Shown one piece after another: positions 34,352-44,009 of a DNA stretch of 64,000 nt. Position numbers and translations under genes: made by a program. The notes under the pieces are model-generated. The model did no database searches and had not been told where the DNA came from. It was given only the letters and a program-made list of their open reading frames with translations. Where the stretch lies: the NCBI GenBank assembly GCA_030272155.1, contig CP126194.1, positions 1,178,001 through 1,242,000 on the forward strand, written 5' to 3'. The DNA is from Tetradesmus obliquus. Taxonomy: Eukaryota > Chlorophyta > Chlorophyceae > Sphaeropleales > Scenedesmaceae. Within the stretch, counting starts at the first letter, position 1. Each line of letters opens with the position of its first letter.

Positions 34352-35893
34352 CAGCAGCAGCAGTGGCAGGCAGGCACTGTTTGCTCCAGCTCAGCAGCAG
34401 GTGCAGCTGTTGCAGGCGGCTTGGCTTTCTGAAGCGTGCACAGCTTTTGGTGGGAGCATGTGCTGCAGGCGGGCGCGCGGCAGTCGATTTGTCCCTGACA
34501 CAGACATGTGCGTGCCTGAGTTTGTGGGCAACTGCATCACAATATAGTGGTGTGCCAGGCAGTGCATCTGTCTATGTTGGGTTGATTTCTTCTGACAAGT
34601 TTGGCCGCTTCCAAAATGGAGGTACAGGGCTTTCCAAGGTTGGGTATTCGTGCACAGGTGCTGCAGAAGCATTTGGCTGGTTGCAGAAGTATGCATAGTG
34701 TCTGTTTACAATAACGTGCATCCATTAGGCGTGGGATTTATCACACGCGGGCCACCGACATGGCCAGGACTGGTAAACGTTTCAGGCATGGGCTGCCGCC
34801 GCATGGGCTGCTTGGCAAGCATCTAAGTTGCAGTCGTTGAATGACTGCTGACACTGTATTTGGGGCCAGCTGTGGTGAATCATCACTCTGTGACTGGTAT
34901 GCTGCAACATAATTCGATGTTGCCTTGTGTACCATGATTTGCTAGCAATGTAGGCAAGTTCGTGCTGTGGAGTTGGGTTTGCTGTCCAATGGCAGAAGCA
35001 TGACTGTCATGACACATGCCAGGTGCCTGGTGCTGCTACCGCTGCTGCTGCAACAGTGCTGCACTTGGTGGCGCCGACAGTGATGAGGGAGACAGGGATA
35101 TGGTCGCAGGGTGTGTAGCAGTGGCTGCCACGAGCGGTGCCGGCCGCAATCAGGCGAGCAAGTTCTTCCCAGTTGTGACAGGTTCCAAGGCAGGTGTCAA
35201 TGTTGATGTTCTCACCTGCTTGACCTTGATCAATCGTACGAACATTGGCATGTGATTACACAAGTGCCTCGCTATCGACGAGCTGCAGCAGCTTTGCAAC
35301 CTGCGCGCTTTGCTTACAACTCCTCCAGCGACCTTACGGAACCCACCTGAGCTGCACTGGACGCATACACCCTTATGTTGAGTTTTTCTTGAACTTGATT
35401 TTGTTTATGTTTAAAAGCTTCGCATCGAGGCATCACGCTCTTAAGGACTTGCTGAGAGCAGTAGGGCTCCAGAGCCTTCTCTTGCATCTGCTTAAGGTTC
35501 AAACAATAGGTGTAAGTGACGAGAAACGCCAACGAAGTGCCTGATGCTGCAGCAACGGTGGCAGGTGGGCCCTGCAGCAGCAGCTGCAGTGGACAGCACA
35601 CCAGTATGCTCATAGCCTCTTCTGCTCCTTCTCTGTCTTTGTGGTTCACAGCATTGACATGGCGGCTCATTAGTGCTTATGCTAACAAGTTTTTGACATG
35701 CATGGCAAGGCAGCTTGCATGAGCCATGCTGCTGCAGCTCACGGTCATTGGCGGGTCCCGTATGCCTGCTGTTCCTGCAGGCACAGTCATCCAGTTGCAG
35801 TAGCTGAGTCAACAGCAGCAGGAGCAGCAGCAAGCTGCTTCAACGTCTGGCACAGGGTCAGCAGGCCGCCAGCAGCAGTAAGCAGCAGCCTGC
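34352..35893. other. Spacer between OPA3-like and transporter genes
   Basis: This contains the OPA3-like 3' UTR and the transporter promoter. The only candidate gene is a short minus-strand frame at 35670-35314, listed separately. I see no RNA gene or mobile element. Confidence 0.45.
35314..35670 (-). CDS. Possible small membrane protein (hypothetical)
   Basis: An uninterrupted ATG-TAA frame of 118 aa. It has one hydrophobic segment (TVAAASGTSLAFLVTYTY) followed by a charged helical region (LKQMQEKALEPY, AFKHKQNQVQEKL). It is not one of the CAG-composition shadows, being unusually A/T-rich at its 3' half, and it lies divergently to the transporter. No family is recognised and no splice partner was found. 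It could be chance. Confidence 0.3.
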   Translation of the reverse strand: MSRHVNAVNHKDREGAEEAMSILVCCPLQLLLQGPPATVAAASGTSLAFLVTYTYCLNLKQMQEKALEPYCSQQVLKSVMPRCEAFKHKQNQVQEKLNIRVYASSAAQVGSVRSLEEL

Positions 35894-38389
35894 ATGTCCT
35901 ATGCAGCTGGCGTCGGATGGAGCCTGCTGGCAGCAATTGCACACTCGGCCATCGATGTGCTGCGCAAGCTGGGAAGCCAGCGCATGGCGCCAGCCGGTAA
36001 GCTTGCACTCTCGTCAAGCTTCACATCTGTGCTCTTGTGCCCTGTGGTGCTTCACAGCATGTAGAAAGGAGAGGATGCCAGTGTGGTGCCCTTTGTCAGT
36101 TGAGGCAGATCCGGCAGCTAAGTTCAAGGCTTTCCTGCAAGCAGTTCGAGCAGCTAGTAAGCAGTTGCAACCAACACTTGACTGGTTGCTTGTCAGCAAC
36201 AGCATTGTAAACAACATTCAGAGCAGCTGCAGCACCCACTAGTCGCAAACAGCAGAGGGTGTGGTGCGGGCTGCGCATCACAGGCTGTACTGTACAGCTC
36301 AGTCCATGTACCTCCACTGCTGCTGCTGCTGCTGCTGCTGCGTCATCGTCATGTACTCTGCTGATGTCCTGCAGACCTCATAGCGCTGGTCACAGTGTAC
36401 GATGCAGTCATCGCCACAATAGGCGTGCTCATCGTGGACAATGGCCTGCCTGATACCAGCAGCTTTGACAAGCACACCTTCTACACAGTCGTTACTATCA
36501 CTGCCTTTGGCGCGACGCTGGCCAGGCTGCTGTACCAGCGTGCGCTGTCCATTGCGCCGCTGTCGCTGACAGTGCCGTACCTGGCCTTCACGCCAGCATT
36601 TGTGGTGCTGATCTCGCCACTGTTCCTGGTGGGCGAGTCGGCGTCGCCAATGGGCATGCTAGGTGAGCACACAGCAGCAGCAGCAGCAGCAACGGCAGAG
36701 CTTGCAGCGTTGAGGTATTTTTTGGGTCTTGGTGTGTTGCTCTTTCCAACTCCTTCCCCAACTTGCTTGCTCTGGCAGCAGGTCCTGCAAGCTGAAGTGT
36801 GGTCTGCCGACATGTGTTGCGCACTTGGAGTTTGGAAATGCAGATGACAGCGACGTGACTTGCTGCTGCTCACCGCTAACTGACGTGTTGCCTGCGCATG
36901 TCTTGCTACTGCTTACGCAGGTGTGTTTGTTGTGAGTGTCTCAGGGTACTTGCTAGGGCTCGTTACAGCACCTGCCGGCAGCAGCAGCAGCAAAGAGCAG
37001 CCGTGCAGTCCCAGCAAGCTCAAACTGCCAGTAATGGCAAACGCAGGACGGCCATCATGGCCGGGCGGGCCGCAGCAGCAGCAACAGCAGTTGCAGCATC
37101 AGCATCACATAACACTGCCACAGTATCAGCTGCTGCAGCAGCAGGAGCAGCTTGCAGCTGCGGCAGCAAATGCTGCTGCGCAGGACGATTGGCAGCAGCA
37201 GCAGCAGCAGCATATGACGACGCATGACCATGCAATAGCAGCAGCAGATGCAGAGAGCGCAAGCAAAGGCAAGAGCAGTGGAAGTGGCAAGAGCAAAGGC
37301 AGCCAGAGCTCTGTTTGGGCCATGGCTTACTACAAACACAAAACGCCGCACGGCGCAGGACTGCCGGTTGCGCCGCTGCAGCTGCTGGCAGCAGCAGCGC
37401 CATCGTTACCCTGGAACAGCAGCAGCAGCATGCCAGCGTATGGTAGCAGCGGCCTTGCAGCGGGGGGCAGCAACATGGCAGCTGCCGGCGCAAAAGACAG
37501 CAATGGCGGAAGCAGCAGCAGCAGCAGCAGCTGGGACAGCCAAGCAAAAGAAAAGCCTGGCAGGCCTGCTGCAGCGCGTGTGGCACGGCTATTACAGGAG
37601 CCTGCGCGGGGTAGAGGCTGCTTGCGGCAGCTATCAGCCAGATGGAATGCAGCTCTGAGCTCGCCAAAAGCTGCTCCTGCAATGGTGCTGACAGCTGCCT
37701 TCCTGTACTCTATCACTGCTAGCCTAGATAAAGTCGGCATTGCAGCAGCGCAGTACAGTTTGTCAGCATACTTTTTGGCGCAGCGGGTGCTGATGGGGGT
37801 GGTAGGGTTGGTGTATCTGCTGACGTGTGCGCGGGGCGCGATCCGACACGTGGCGCGAGATAGCTTGCTGCTGTTTGGCATCAGCGTTGTTGAGCAGGGT
37901 AGCGTGGTGGTGTACCTGCTGGCGATTGAGAACATCCTGGTCAGCTATGTGGTGGCCATCAAGCGTGTCAACGTGCTGCTGTCAACGCTGATCGGCTGCG
38001 TGCTGTTTAAGGTGCGTGGGCACATTGTCAGTCCAGCTATCCTGCGTGGTATCAGCATCGGACATGCATGCTCAGCCTGAGATGGGCCTAGCAGCAGTAT
38101 TAGGCAGCTTCTGCCTCTCTTGTACTCTATGTCTGCACTCAGAAGCAGCTTACCAGCTGGCCATCGTGTCCTTCGCTCAATCTTAAATCCTCAGGGAGCC
38201 TGACAACAATGCGGGCGCGCTAACCATGTGCTTGTTGCCGTGTGTGCTGCGCCCCGCCTGCAGGAGGCGGTGGGCCGGCGCATCCCCTACATCTTGCTGA
38301 TGCTGTGCGGCATGCTGCTCATCGTGCTGCAGCCGGGCCACGAGGGCCTGCACCACAGCCACCACACGCGCCACCACGCGCTGCTGTGA
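35894..38389 (+). CDS. EamA/DMT-superfamily transporter with a large low-complexity loop
   Basis: Four exons close in phase: 35894-35996, 36375-36662, 36921-38011 and 38264-38389 (TGA), 535 aa. It starts MSYAAGVGWSLLAAIAHSAI, a typical first EamA helix followed by LRKLGSQ. Exon 2 encodes helices around YDAVIATIGVLIVDNG, VVTITAFGATLARLLYQRAL and FTPAFVVLISPLFLVGE. Exon 3 begins GVFVVSVSGYLLGLV, then a loop of roughly 200 residues rich in Q, S, A and G. The second EamA half follows (VLTAAFLYSITASLDKVGI, FGISVVEQGSVVVYLLAIEN, AIKRVNVLLSTLIGCVLFK). The last exon adds IPYILLMLCGMLLIVLQ and a His-rich tail (HHSHHTRHHALL). DMT proteins move metabolites or nucleotide sugars, but the substrate is unknown here. 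The cytosolic loop is far longer than in usual EamA proteins. Confidence 0.85.
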
Positions 38390-40424
38390 TGCGGCGTGTA
38401 AGGCGTGTTGACGTGTTGTCGGACGTGCTGACAGCAGTAGTGCAGCGGGTTCACGAGGGCCTGCACCACAGCCACCACACGCGCTGTTGTGAGCTGCGGC
38501 GGCCTGTGGCGGCCGTAGTGGTATGCGTGCAGCAGCAGTGCAGCGTGGATGTGATGGCTGGCAGCAGCCAGCCCCATGCCCACAGATGACTTGCTGTGAA
38601 CACACAGTACGTTACATCAGGCTACAGAGAAGGCCTGCGCTGTGCTGTGCTGGTCGCTCAGTAGTTGTGGCTGTTCAGGGGTGTGCTGTAGCAGCAGCAT
38701 CACGAGAGGCTACGGAGGATGGGCGGCTCTGGGCAGGCGGCAGTGTGCAGGAGAGTGTGATTGCTTGCAGGCGTAGTACTGTTAGGTGTTGCGTCTGTGT
38801 GGGGCTTTTTGTGAAGAGGATGCTGGGCTGCTGCTGATACAGCAGGCCTGCTAGGGTAGAGTAGGCAGGCAGAGTGCGTGCAAACCTACGTGCATAGTAA
38901 ATCAGGCAGACAGATAGGCTGGGGTTGAGGCAGGAGTGCTGCAGAAGATATGTGGTTGCATGCTGCGGTGCCAGCCCGCACAAGTGACTGGTTAGTGCCT
39001 AATTCTGGGTTTGGTACATGCGCGGCCTTTTCCAGCTTGTGGGGCAGCTCGAGGCGCAGGCAAGCTTATGTTTGGGAGGCTTCAAACTGCTGTGTGCAGC
39101 GCACACTGTGCTTGAAGCCTAGCATCCGTGATAGTGGCTCTTGCTATGTGAAGTTCGGCGCTCATGGTTTGCGTGAGGTGCAGCAAGTGGCAGGCGTGGT
39201 GTTGTGTGAGGTGCTGTCACACTGCCGTGGCAGCTGCCACTGCAGTTGCAGGCGTAGTGTTGTGTGGCCAGACTGCAGCGCCTGCTGCACATGTTACCAG
39301 CCTGGTTACCGGGTAACGTTACATGCGAGTTTGTGTCACCCTAGGGACAGATCTTCGCAGACTGTGCAGCTATATGCTGCTCGCAGGCGCCAGTGCTGTA
39401 CTGCTACATGTAGCAGCGGCTCTGCAGCTAGAGGGCACTACAGCATTTGTCATGCTGGACTGTCCATCTTTACAGCACAATGAGCAAGTGGCCACGATCC
39501 GCCTTGTTACATGGGGAGCAGGACGACCATGCAACAACTCTGGCACAGTCGCTTCATGCCACGGCGACCAGCCTAAGGACAGGCACGCCGTGCACATCAA
39601 TTCTCACATGCTGCTTTGCCAAGCACACGTTCAGCACTGCATGCTCGTGCAGTGATTGCTGGAACTAATGCAACCTGAAATCCACTGATCTTGCAAGCAT
39701 GTACGCACGTGCCTTTGAGCAAATGCACACAAGCCAACCAGCCCCCCTGGGCAGCGCTACATGCAACCGAACTTTGAAGTTGTGCTCTTGGCATGCTGCA
39801 ACGCTGTGCTGCATTGACACAGCAGTGCAGATCGGCTGTAAAGATTGTGAGCAGGCGATGGCCAACCTGACAGCTGGCAGCAAGCTTGAGTGGTGGGGTT
39901 GCAATCGGCCAAGGCACAGACATCGGCAGGGCGACAGAGCGCATGATGCAGCGCAAGAGCAGATTGCTGCTGTATGGTGCTCTGCAATGCAACCAGGACG
40001 TGTGGGCGATGTGTTGACAAAATAAGGCGTGTGCTGCATCACCATACAGCATGCTGGACAGCATTCATGACTGCCAGCCTGCAGCATGCAACCGCTGCTG
40101 GGCTGATCCAATGAAGTGCCAATAGATGCAGCAGCATTCACCGCTTTGATGTGCAGGCGCCTGAGGGTGATAGGTGAACTAGCAGTAAGCAGCACACGTG
40201 CTTTTGGCGAAGCGAAACAGCATGCGGTGCGTGCCCTACAAACATGCCACGCCCGCTGTTCAGCATGGCACTGCCGCACAGCCATGCAGCAGGCAGCAAG
40301 TGTACAATGCAAGAACAGACTTCCCTGCATTACAGAGGGGATTGTGAATGGCCAGCCATGGCGCTGCTGCTGTGACACATGCAGTCGCAGCAGCACTGCT
40401 GTACTGCTGGTACAGGTGCAAAAC
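38390..40424. other. Spacer between the transporter and the LSm10-like gene
   Basis: The two genes converge here. At about 38452-38484 there is a near-perfect copy of the transporter's last-exon end (GAGGGCCTGCACCACAGCC). Plus-strand frame 38950-39483 and minus-strand frame 40549-39665 are open but have no domain or plausible composition. The latter overlaps the LSm10-like coding end in another frame, so both are left out. Confidence 0.5.
38452..38484 (+). repeat. Copy of the transporter terminal-exon segment
   Basis: This repeats the stretch at about 38341-38372 that encodes HEGLHHSHHTR, placed about 110 bp further downstream and beyond the stop codon. Confidence 0.85.
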
Positions 40425-40874
40425 TCACCCCTGCTCCTCACGATCATCATCACCCCACTGCTGCTGTCCTCCATGAGCTTCAGCAGCACCTTCTCCTGCT
40501 TCATCTGCTGCTGCTGTTGCTGAGCTGCTCCCTTTTGCCATGCGTTCATGCCGCTTGTTGATCACATCCAGCGCTGCTGCTACCCGCTGCTTCTTCATCT
40601 GCTCTATGTGCTTGTTCAGTAGCATCGCTGGATCCATATTGCCTGGTAGATGAACCATGCGTAGGTTGCGTCCTTTTACGAATACGAAGGGATATGGCTT
40701 CGCTGGACCTTGCAGAGGCTGCCACACTGCATCATCTATCAGCATGTTCATGTATTCGTCGCAGTGGCTCAGTTTGCCGCTGATCTTTACGTCATTGCGA
40801 AGCTCAAATATCAACTTGCGGCCTTGCAGGGCGTGCAGTAAGGCCACCAGCGAGTTGCTGCTGCGTTGGGGCAT
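40425..40874 (-). CDS. LSm10-like Sm-fold protein
   Basis: A single open exon of 149 aa, from ATG at 40874 to TGA at 40427-40425. SLVALLHALQGRKLIFELRN then GKLSHCDEYMNMLIDDA forms the Sm1 motif (D-x2-MN). VFVKGRNLRMVHLPGNMD forms Sm2, and its GRNxRxVHxP form resembles LSm10 more than LSm2, LSm4 or SmD1. A C-terminal extension (KKQRVAAALDVINKRHER, then an acidic tail) is present. LSm10 is a U7 snRNP subunit for histone pre-mRNA 3' processing in animals, but algal relatives are less well characterised, so the exact paralogue is uncertain. The stop overlaps a good donor (GGGGTGAGTTTT), so a spliced C-terminus cannot be excluded. Confidence 0.75.
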   Translation of the reverse strand: MPQRSSNSLVALLHALQGRKLIFELRNDVKISGKLSHCDEYMNMLIDDAVWQPLQGPAKPYPFVFVKGRNLRMVHLPGNMDPAMLLNKHIEQMKKQRVAAALDVINKRHERMAKGSSSATAAADEAGEGAAEAHGGQQQWGDDDREEQG

Positions 40875-41203
40875 GAAAGCGGACAACTGCTTCTCTGCTA
40901 CTACAGGATGTACACACGAGCTCTGTTCTTGAACTGTAGGTGCACAAACTATTGCAACGAAGCAGAGGTACGACAAAGGCGGAGCAACACGCATGACACC
41001 TCCTCAAGCACCACATCCACTGGCCTAACGCCTGAACCCAATAACACTGGACAAGCATGCCATCTTTCACTTGCGTGTATGCCTGGCAATCACTGTGCTG
41101 CACATTCATGAGGGATTCGGAGAATCGAACCTGGGACGTGCTAGTGATCACGGCTACCGCCTTAAGGAGCTGCCTTACAGTCGTGCTGGTGCTAGCAGCG
41201 CTG
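40875..41203. other. Spacer with a tRNA-like box B motif
   Basis: This is a short gap between two minus-strand genes: 3' UTR of the O-methyltransferase and promoter of the LSm10-like gene. A TGTAA (minus strand, about 41175-41179) lies 25 bp beyond the methyltransferase stop and could be its poly(A) signal. The minus strand contains AGGTTCGATTCT at about 41116-41130, close to a Pol III box B. Confidence 0.4.
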
Positions 41204-43599
41204 CTACAAGCCCGCATCCAAGCACACAGACACAGACATGGCATCCTCCTTATTTGGCTCCCAATTCGGGTTCCAGGCCTGCTCGTACTCGTACTTGGCC
41301 CTCAGCAGCTGCGTCTTGTAGCGCCCGCTGCTATCCAGATACTCCAGGAAGCCTGGCGCACCTGCAGCAGTGACATGCGCACAGCAGGTTGCAGTGCCGT
41401 AATCAACTACAGCAGCGCATGCAGTCATGAAGATGTGTGGTTGCAGGCCACATATGGTGGGGTTTGTTGGGATACACTTACAGCTGCCATTGCTGGCGGC
41501 ATGGAGGAAGACGGTGGACAGAGTAGCTGCATGGCAAGGATTCCCATCGGGCATCCAACAAAACAGATGAGTGCGTGCTCCGCCCAACTACCCGCGATCA
41601 ACCGCACGCACAGCGCTTTAATAGTCAGCCCTGCTCAAACTGTTCACACTGCTGCCACTGCTGCCACTGCAAGCCCACCTGGGTACACCACATTGTCTGC
41701 CAGCACCGTGCTGCCAGGGCCCACCACGCCCAGCTGCTCACACCACATTATCATTTATAACTGATATCAGCCAGCAATGCAGCACCAATCGCCACTGCAG
41801 GACCCACCTGGCCAAACCACATTGCCTAGCAGCACACAAACCCTAAGTCCCTCCAAACCAACCTGCCTACACCAAATATTTTGCAGCATTGTAACGAACT
41901 TCATTACTTGGAAAGGCCCACCTGGGTACACCACGTTGTCTGCCAGCACTGTGCTGCCAGGCCCAACCAGGCCCAGCTGCTCCAGCCGCTGCAGGTCAGG
42001 CAGGTAGTCGTTCTTGCTGTGGTCCAGGAACACCACATCAAACCCTAAGCCCTGCCGCTGCCGCCGCTGCTGCTGCTGCTGCTGCTGCTGGGCATCTGTC
42101 TGGACGTCCAGATCCGGCTGCTGTGCTGCACCCTGCAGCAGCTGCTGTAGCATTATAGGAAGGCCCGGTATGACCTGCTTTGCGAGCCCCTCAACCACAA
42201 GCACTTGGCCCTCAGGCACGCCTGCATACTGCAGCAGCTGGCGAGCTACAGCTGCATTGTCAGGGTTAGCTTCAACACAGATCAGCCTGCCGCCGGGTGC
42301 TAAGTTGCGTGCTGTGCGGATGGCTGAGTAGCCAAGGAAAGTGCCCAGCTCAAGTGCTAGGCTGGGCTGCGCCTGCTGCAGCGCTTGCTCAAACAGAGCA
42401 CCCTTCTCTGGGCCGATCTTGTACTGCCTACAAGTGCGGAGGTGTAGTTTGTATGATTGCTTGGCAGCAGGGAAAGCTGGAGGATTGACAGGTGGAATGG
42501 CAGTAAGTGCTGGTCTCGAAGAGCTGCATTCAGCTGTCGCAGCACTGCGGATAGTATCCTTGCATGAATGGTGCTGCTGCTGCAGATGTACTTCTTGGAG
42601 CTGCATGGTGCACTGTGCAAAGGAATCATAGCAGCAGCTGTACATGTCTTCAACTGGTGCTCCTGCAGCTGAATAGACTGCCCTTGCCACAACAAGTGAA
42701 CACCAGCTGCTGTGGGCACGATAATACTGCTGCTGCTGCAGTTTGCTGCTGCACTCACGGGTAGTACAGGCTGAAGGCGTCCATGGCATCCAGCACCGAC
42801 TGCGCGTCACCCCTCACAGCCTCCTGCAAGCCAGGCAGGCAGGCAGTACATGCAGGCAGTAAACGACTGTGGCAGGCAGTACACATGTAGTACACGCAGG
42901 CAGTACAAGAGTGTGCATCACCCCTCACAGCCTCCCGCAGGTCAAACACAGTCAACTCGCTGAAGTGTGCAAGCATATATGTCTCTACGTGCTGGAACCC
43001 ATGGTGTAGCCATGGCCGGATGGCGCAACCGCGGCAGTGCAGGCAGTTCATATGCGCAACATGCCGCCATGATCTGCTCTGCAGCTGACATGGGGCCCTG
43101 CCAGCAACACAGCCAGCCTGAGCCACAACATGAGTTTGACGGCCAGCGTGGTGTCAACCAGCAGCAAACATGCTGCAGTGTTTACGGTGCCGTGGTTAAA
43201 GCTGTAGTCAGGCTGCTAGTGCCCCATTGTGAGCTGCACACTCACTGCCTCAATGTATGGGATGATATCAGCCGGGGTGGCATACGGCCACCTGGCGTAA
43301 AACGTCGGATCCTTGGCAGGAACCTCTGCTGCTGCTGCTGCTACTGCTGCTGCTGCTGCTGCTGTAGCACTATATGCTGCTTCGGGTGATAGCGCAGTCA
43401 GCAGCTCCAATGCAGCTGCCTGTGGCAATGTGGCAGCCAGCATGGACAGCACCTCCCGCCTCACAGCAGCGCAACGCACTGCATGCCTGCAGGGATTATT
43501 GCAGGCACTGTTGTGCCTGCCTAATTGAGTAGAACGGATATTGATTACACTGGTACGAGACACTGAACCAATTGAATTGTTCTGCAACATGGAAGCCAT
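41204..43599 (-). CDS. Class I (COMT-type) O-methyltransferase with plastid targeting sequence
   Basis: Five exons close in phase: 43599-43246, 42991-42929, 42823-42759, 42427-41922 and 41361-41204 (TAG), 381 aa. The N-terminus MASMLQNNSIGSVSRT is Ser/Arg/Asn-rich like a chloroplast transit peptide. It is followed by VRREVLSMLAATLPQAA and ALSPEAAYS, which looks like a twin-arginine lumen signal ending in an AxA-like site. The mature part has YYPQYKIGPEKGALFEQAL, the SAM motif LALELGTFLGYSAIRTAR, ICVEANPDNAAVARQLL, FDVVFLDHSKNDYLPDL and VLADNVVYPG, all COMT-family hallmarks. The last exon adds FLEYLDSSGRY and a tail. Metal-dependent transfer of methyl from SAM to catechol-like hydroxyls is known for the family; the substrate is unknown. 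A glutamine run (poly-CAG) interrupts the domain. An intron between exons 2 and 3 is flanked by a direct repeat. Confidence 0.85.
41667..41860 (-). repeat. Two partial copies of O-methyltransferase exon 4 end within intron 4
   Basis: The exon end coding GSTVLADNVVYPG plus its GTGGG donor (about 41918-41975) recurs at about 41675-41745, including EQLGVVGPGSTVLADN-like coding. A more degenerate copy lies at about 41805-41850. The first copy retains an open frame and a donor, so it could be a cryptic alternative exon. Confidence 0.85.
42802..42940 (-). repeat. Direct repeat flanking O-methyltransferase intron 2
   Basis: GAGGCTGTGAGGGGTGA(T/C)GC is present at the end of exon 2 and again at the start of exon 3, with the whole intron (about 105 bp, itself rich in GGCAGTACA units) between. 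Spliced at GTGAGG and CAG, the product keeps a doubled Glu-Ala. Confidence 0.8.
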
Positions 43600-44009
43600 C
43601 TGGCGCAGCTGCCACAGCAGGCCAGGCTGCTCAGCTGTGGTGGAGGATGTAAAGGCAGGCTGCAGAAGCAGCACACTAATGCACGAGCCACAGAACAGGC
43701 GCATATAATGAGTTGAAACAGTTTGAAAGAAACCATGTGATGGGCAGCTGGGATTGAGGATGATAGTCGCTCTCACTCACCTGTGACATGATGGAAGCAG
43801 AACCGTCAAATGTCAGGTGTCAGTGGTTAGCAGGCCGATCGTAGTGTTCTGAATACCCAGCTTCGTTTCAAGCGATATATTCAGGTTTGTCACTGGCTGC
43901 TGCAAGTTGCCGGTTTTCTCTTGACGGCCCTCTGTTTCAGGAGTAGTTTCGGAGGTATCAGGTCGCTTTAACATACACTAGTAACGTTTTAATCAACTAT
44001 TTAGTCACG
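43600..44009. promoter_or_regulatory. Divergent promoter (O-methyltransferase / NSUN2)
   Basis: The 410 bp between two divergent start codons (43599 minus, 44010 plus) should contain both promoters and 5' UTRs. It is more A/T-rich next to the NSUN2 start (AACGTTTTAATCAACTATTTAG). No specific element is recognised. Confidence 0.5.

Noticed and set aside
38950..39483. Plus-strand 177-aa open frame after the transporter
   Set aside because: Biased Cys/Ser/Arg composition, no domain, no neighbouring exon, embedded in transporter 3' flank.
39665..40549. Minus-strand 294-aa open frame
   Set aside because: Overlaps the LSm10-like C-terminus in a different frame, is Cys/His/Met-rich and shows no family resemblance; most likely UTR.
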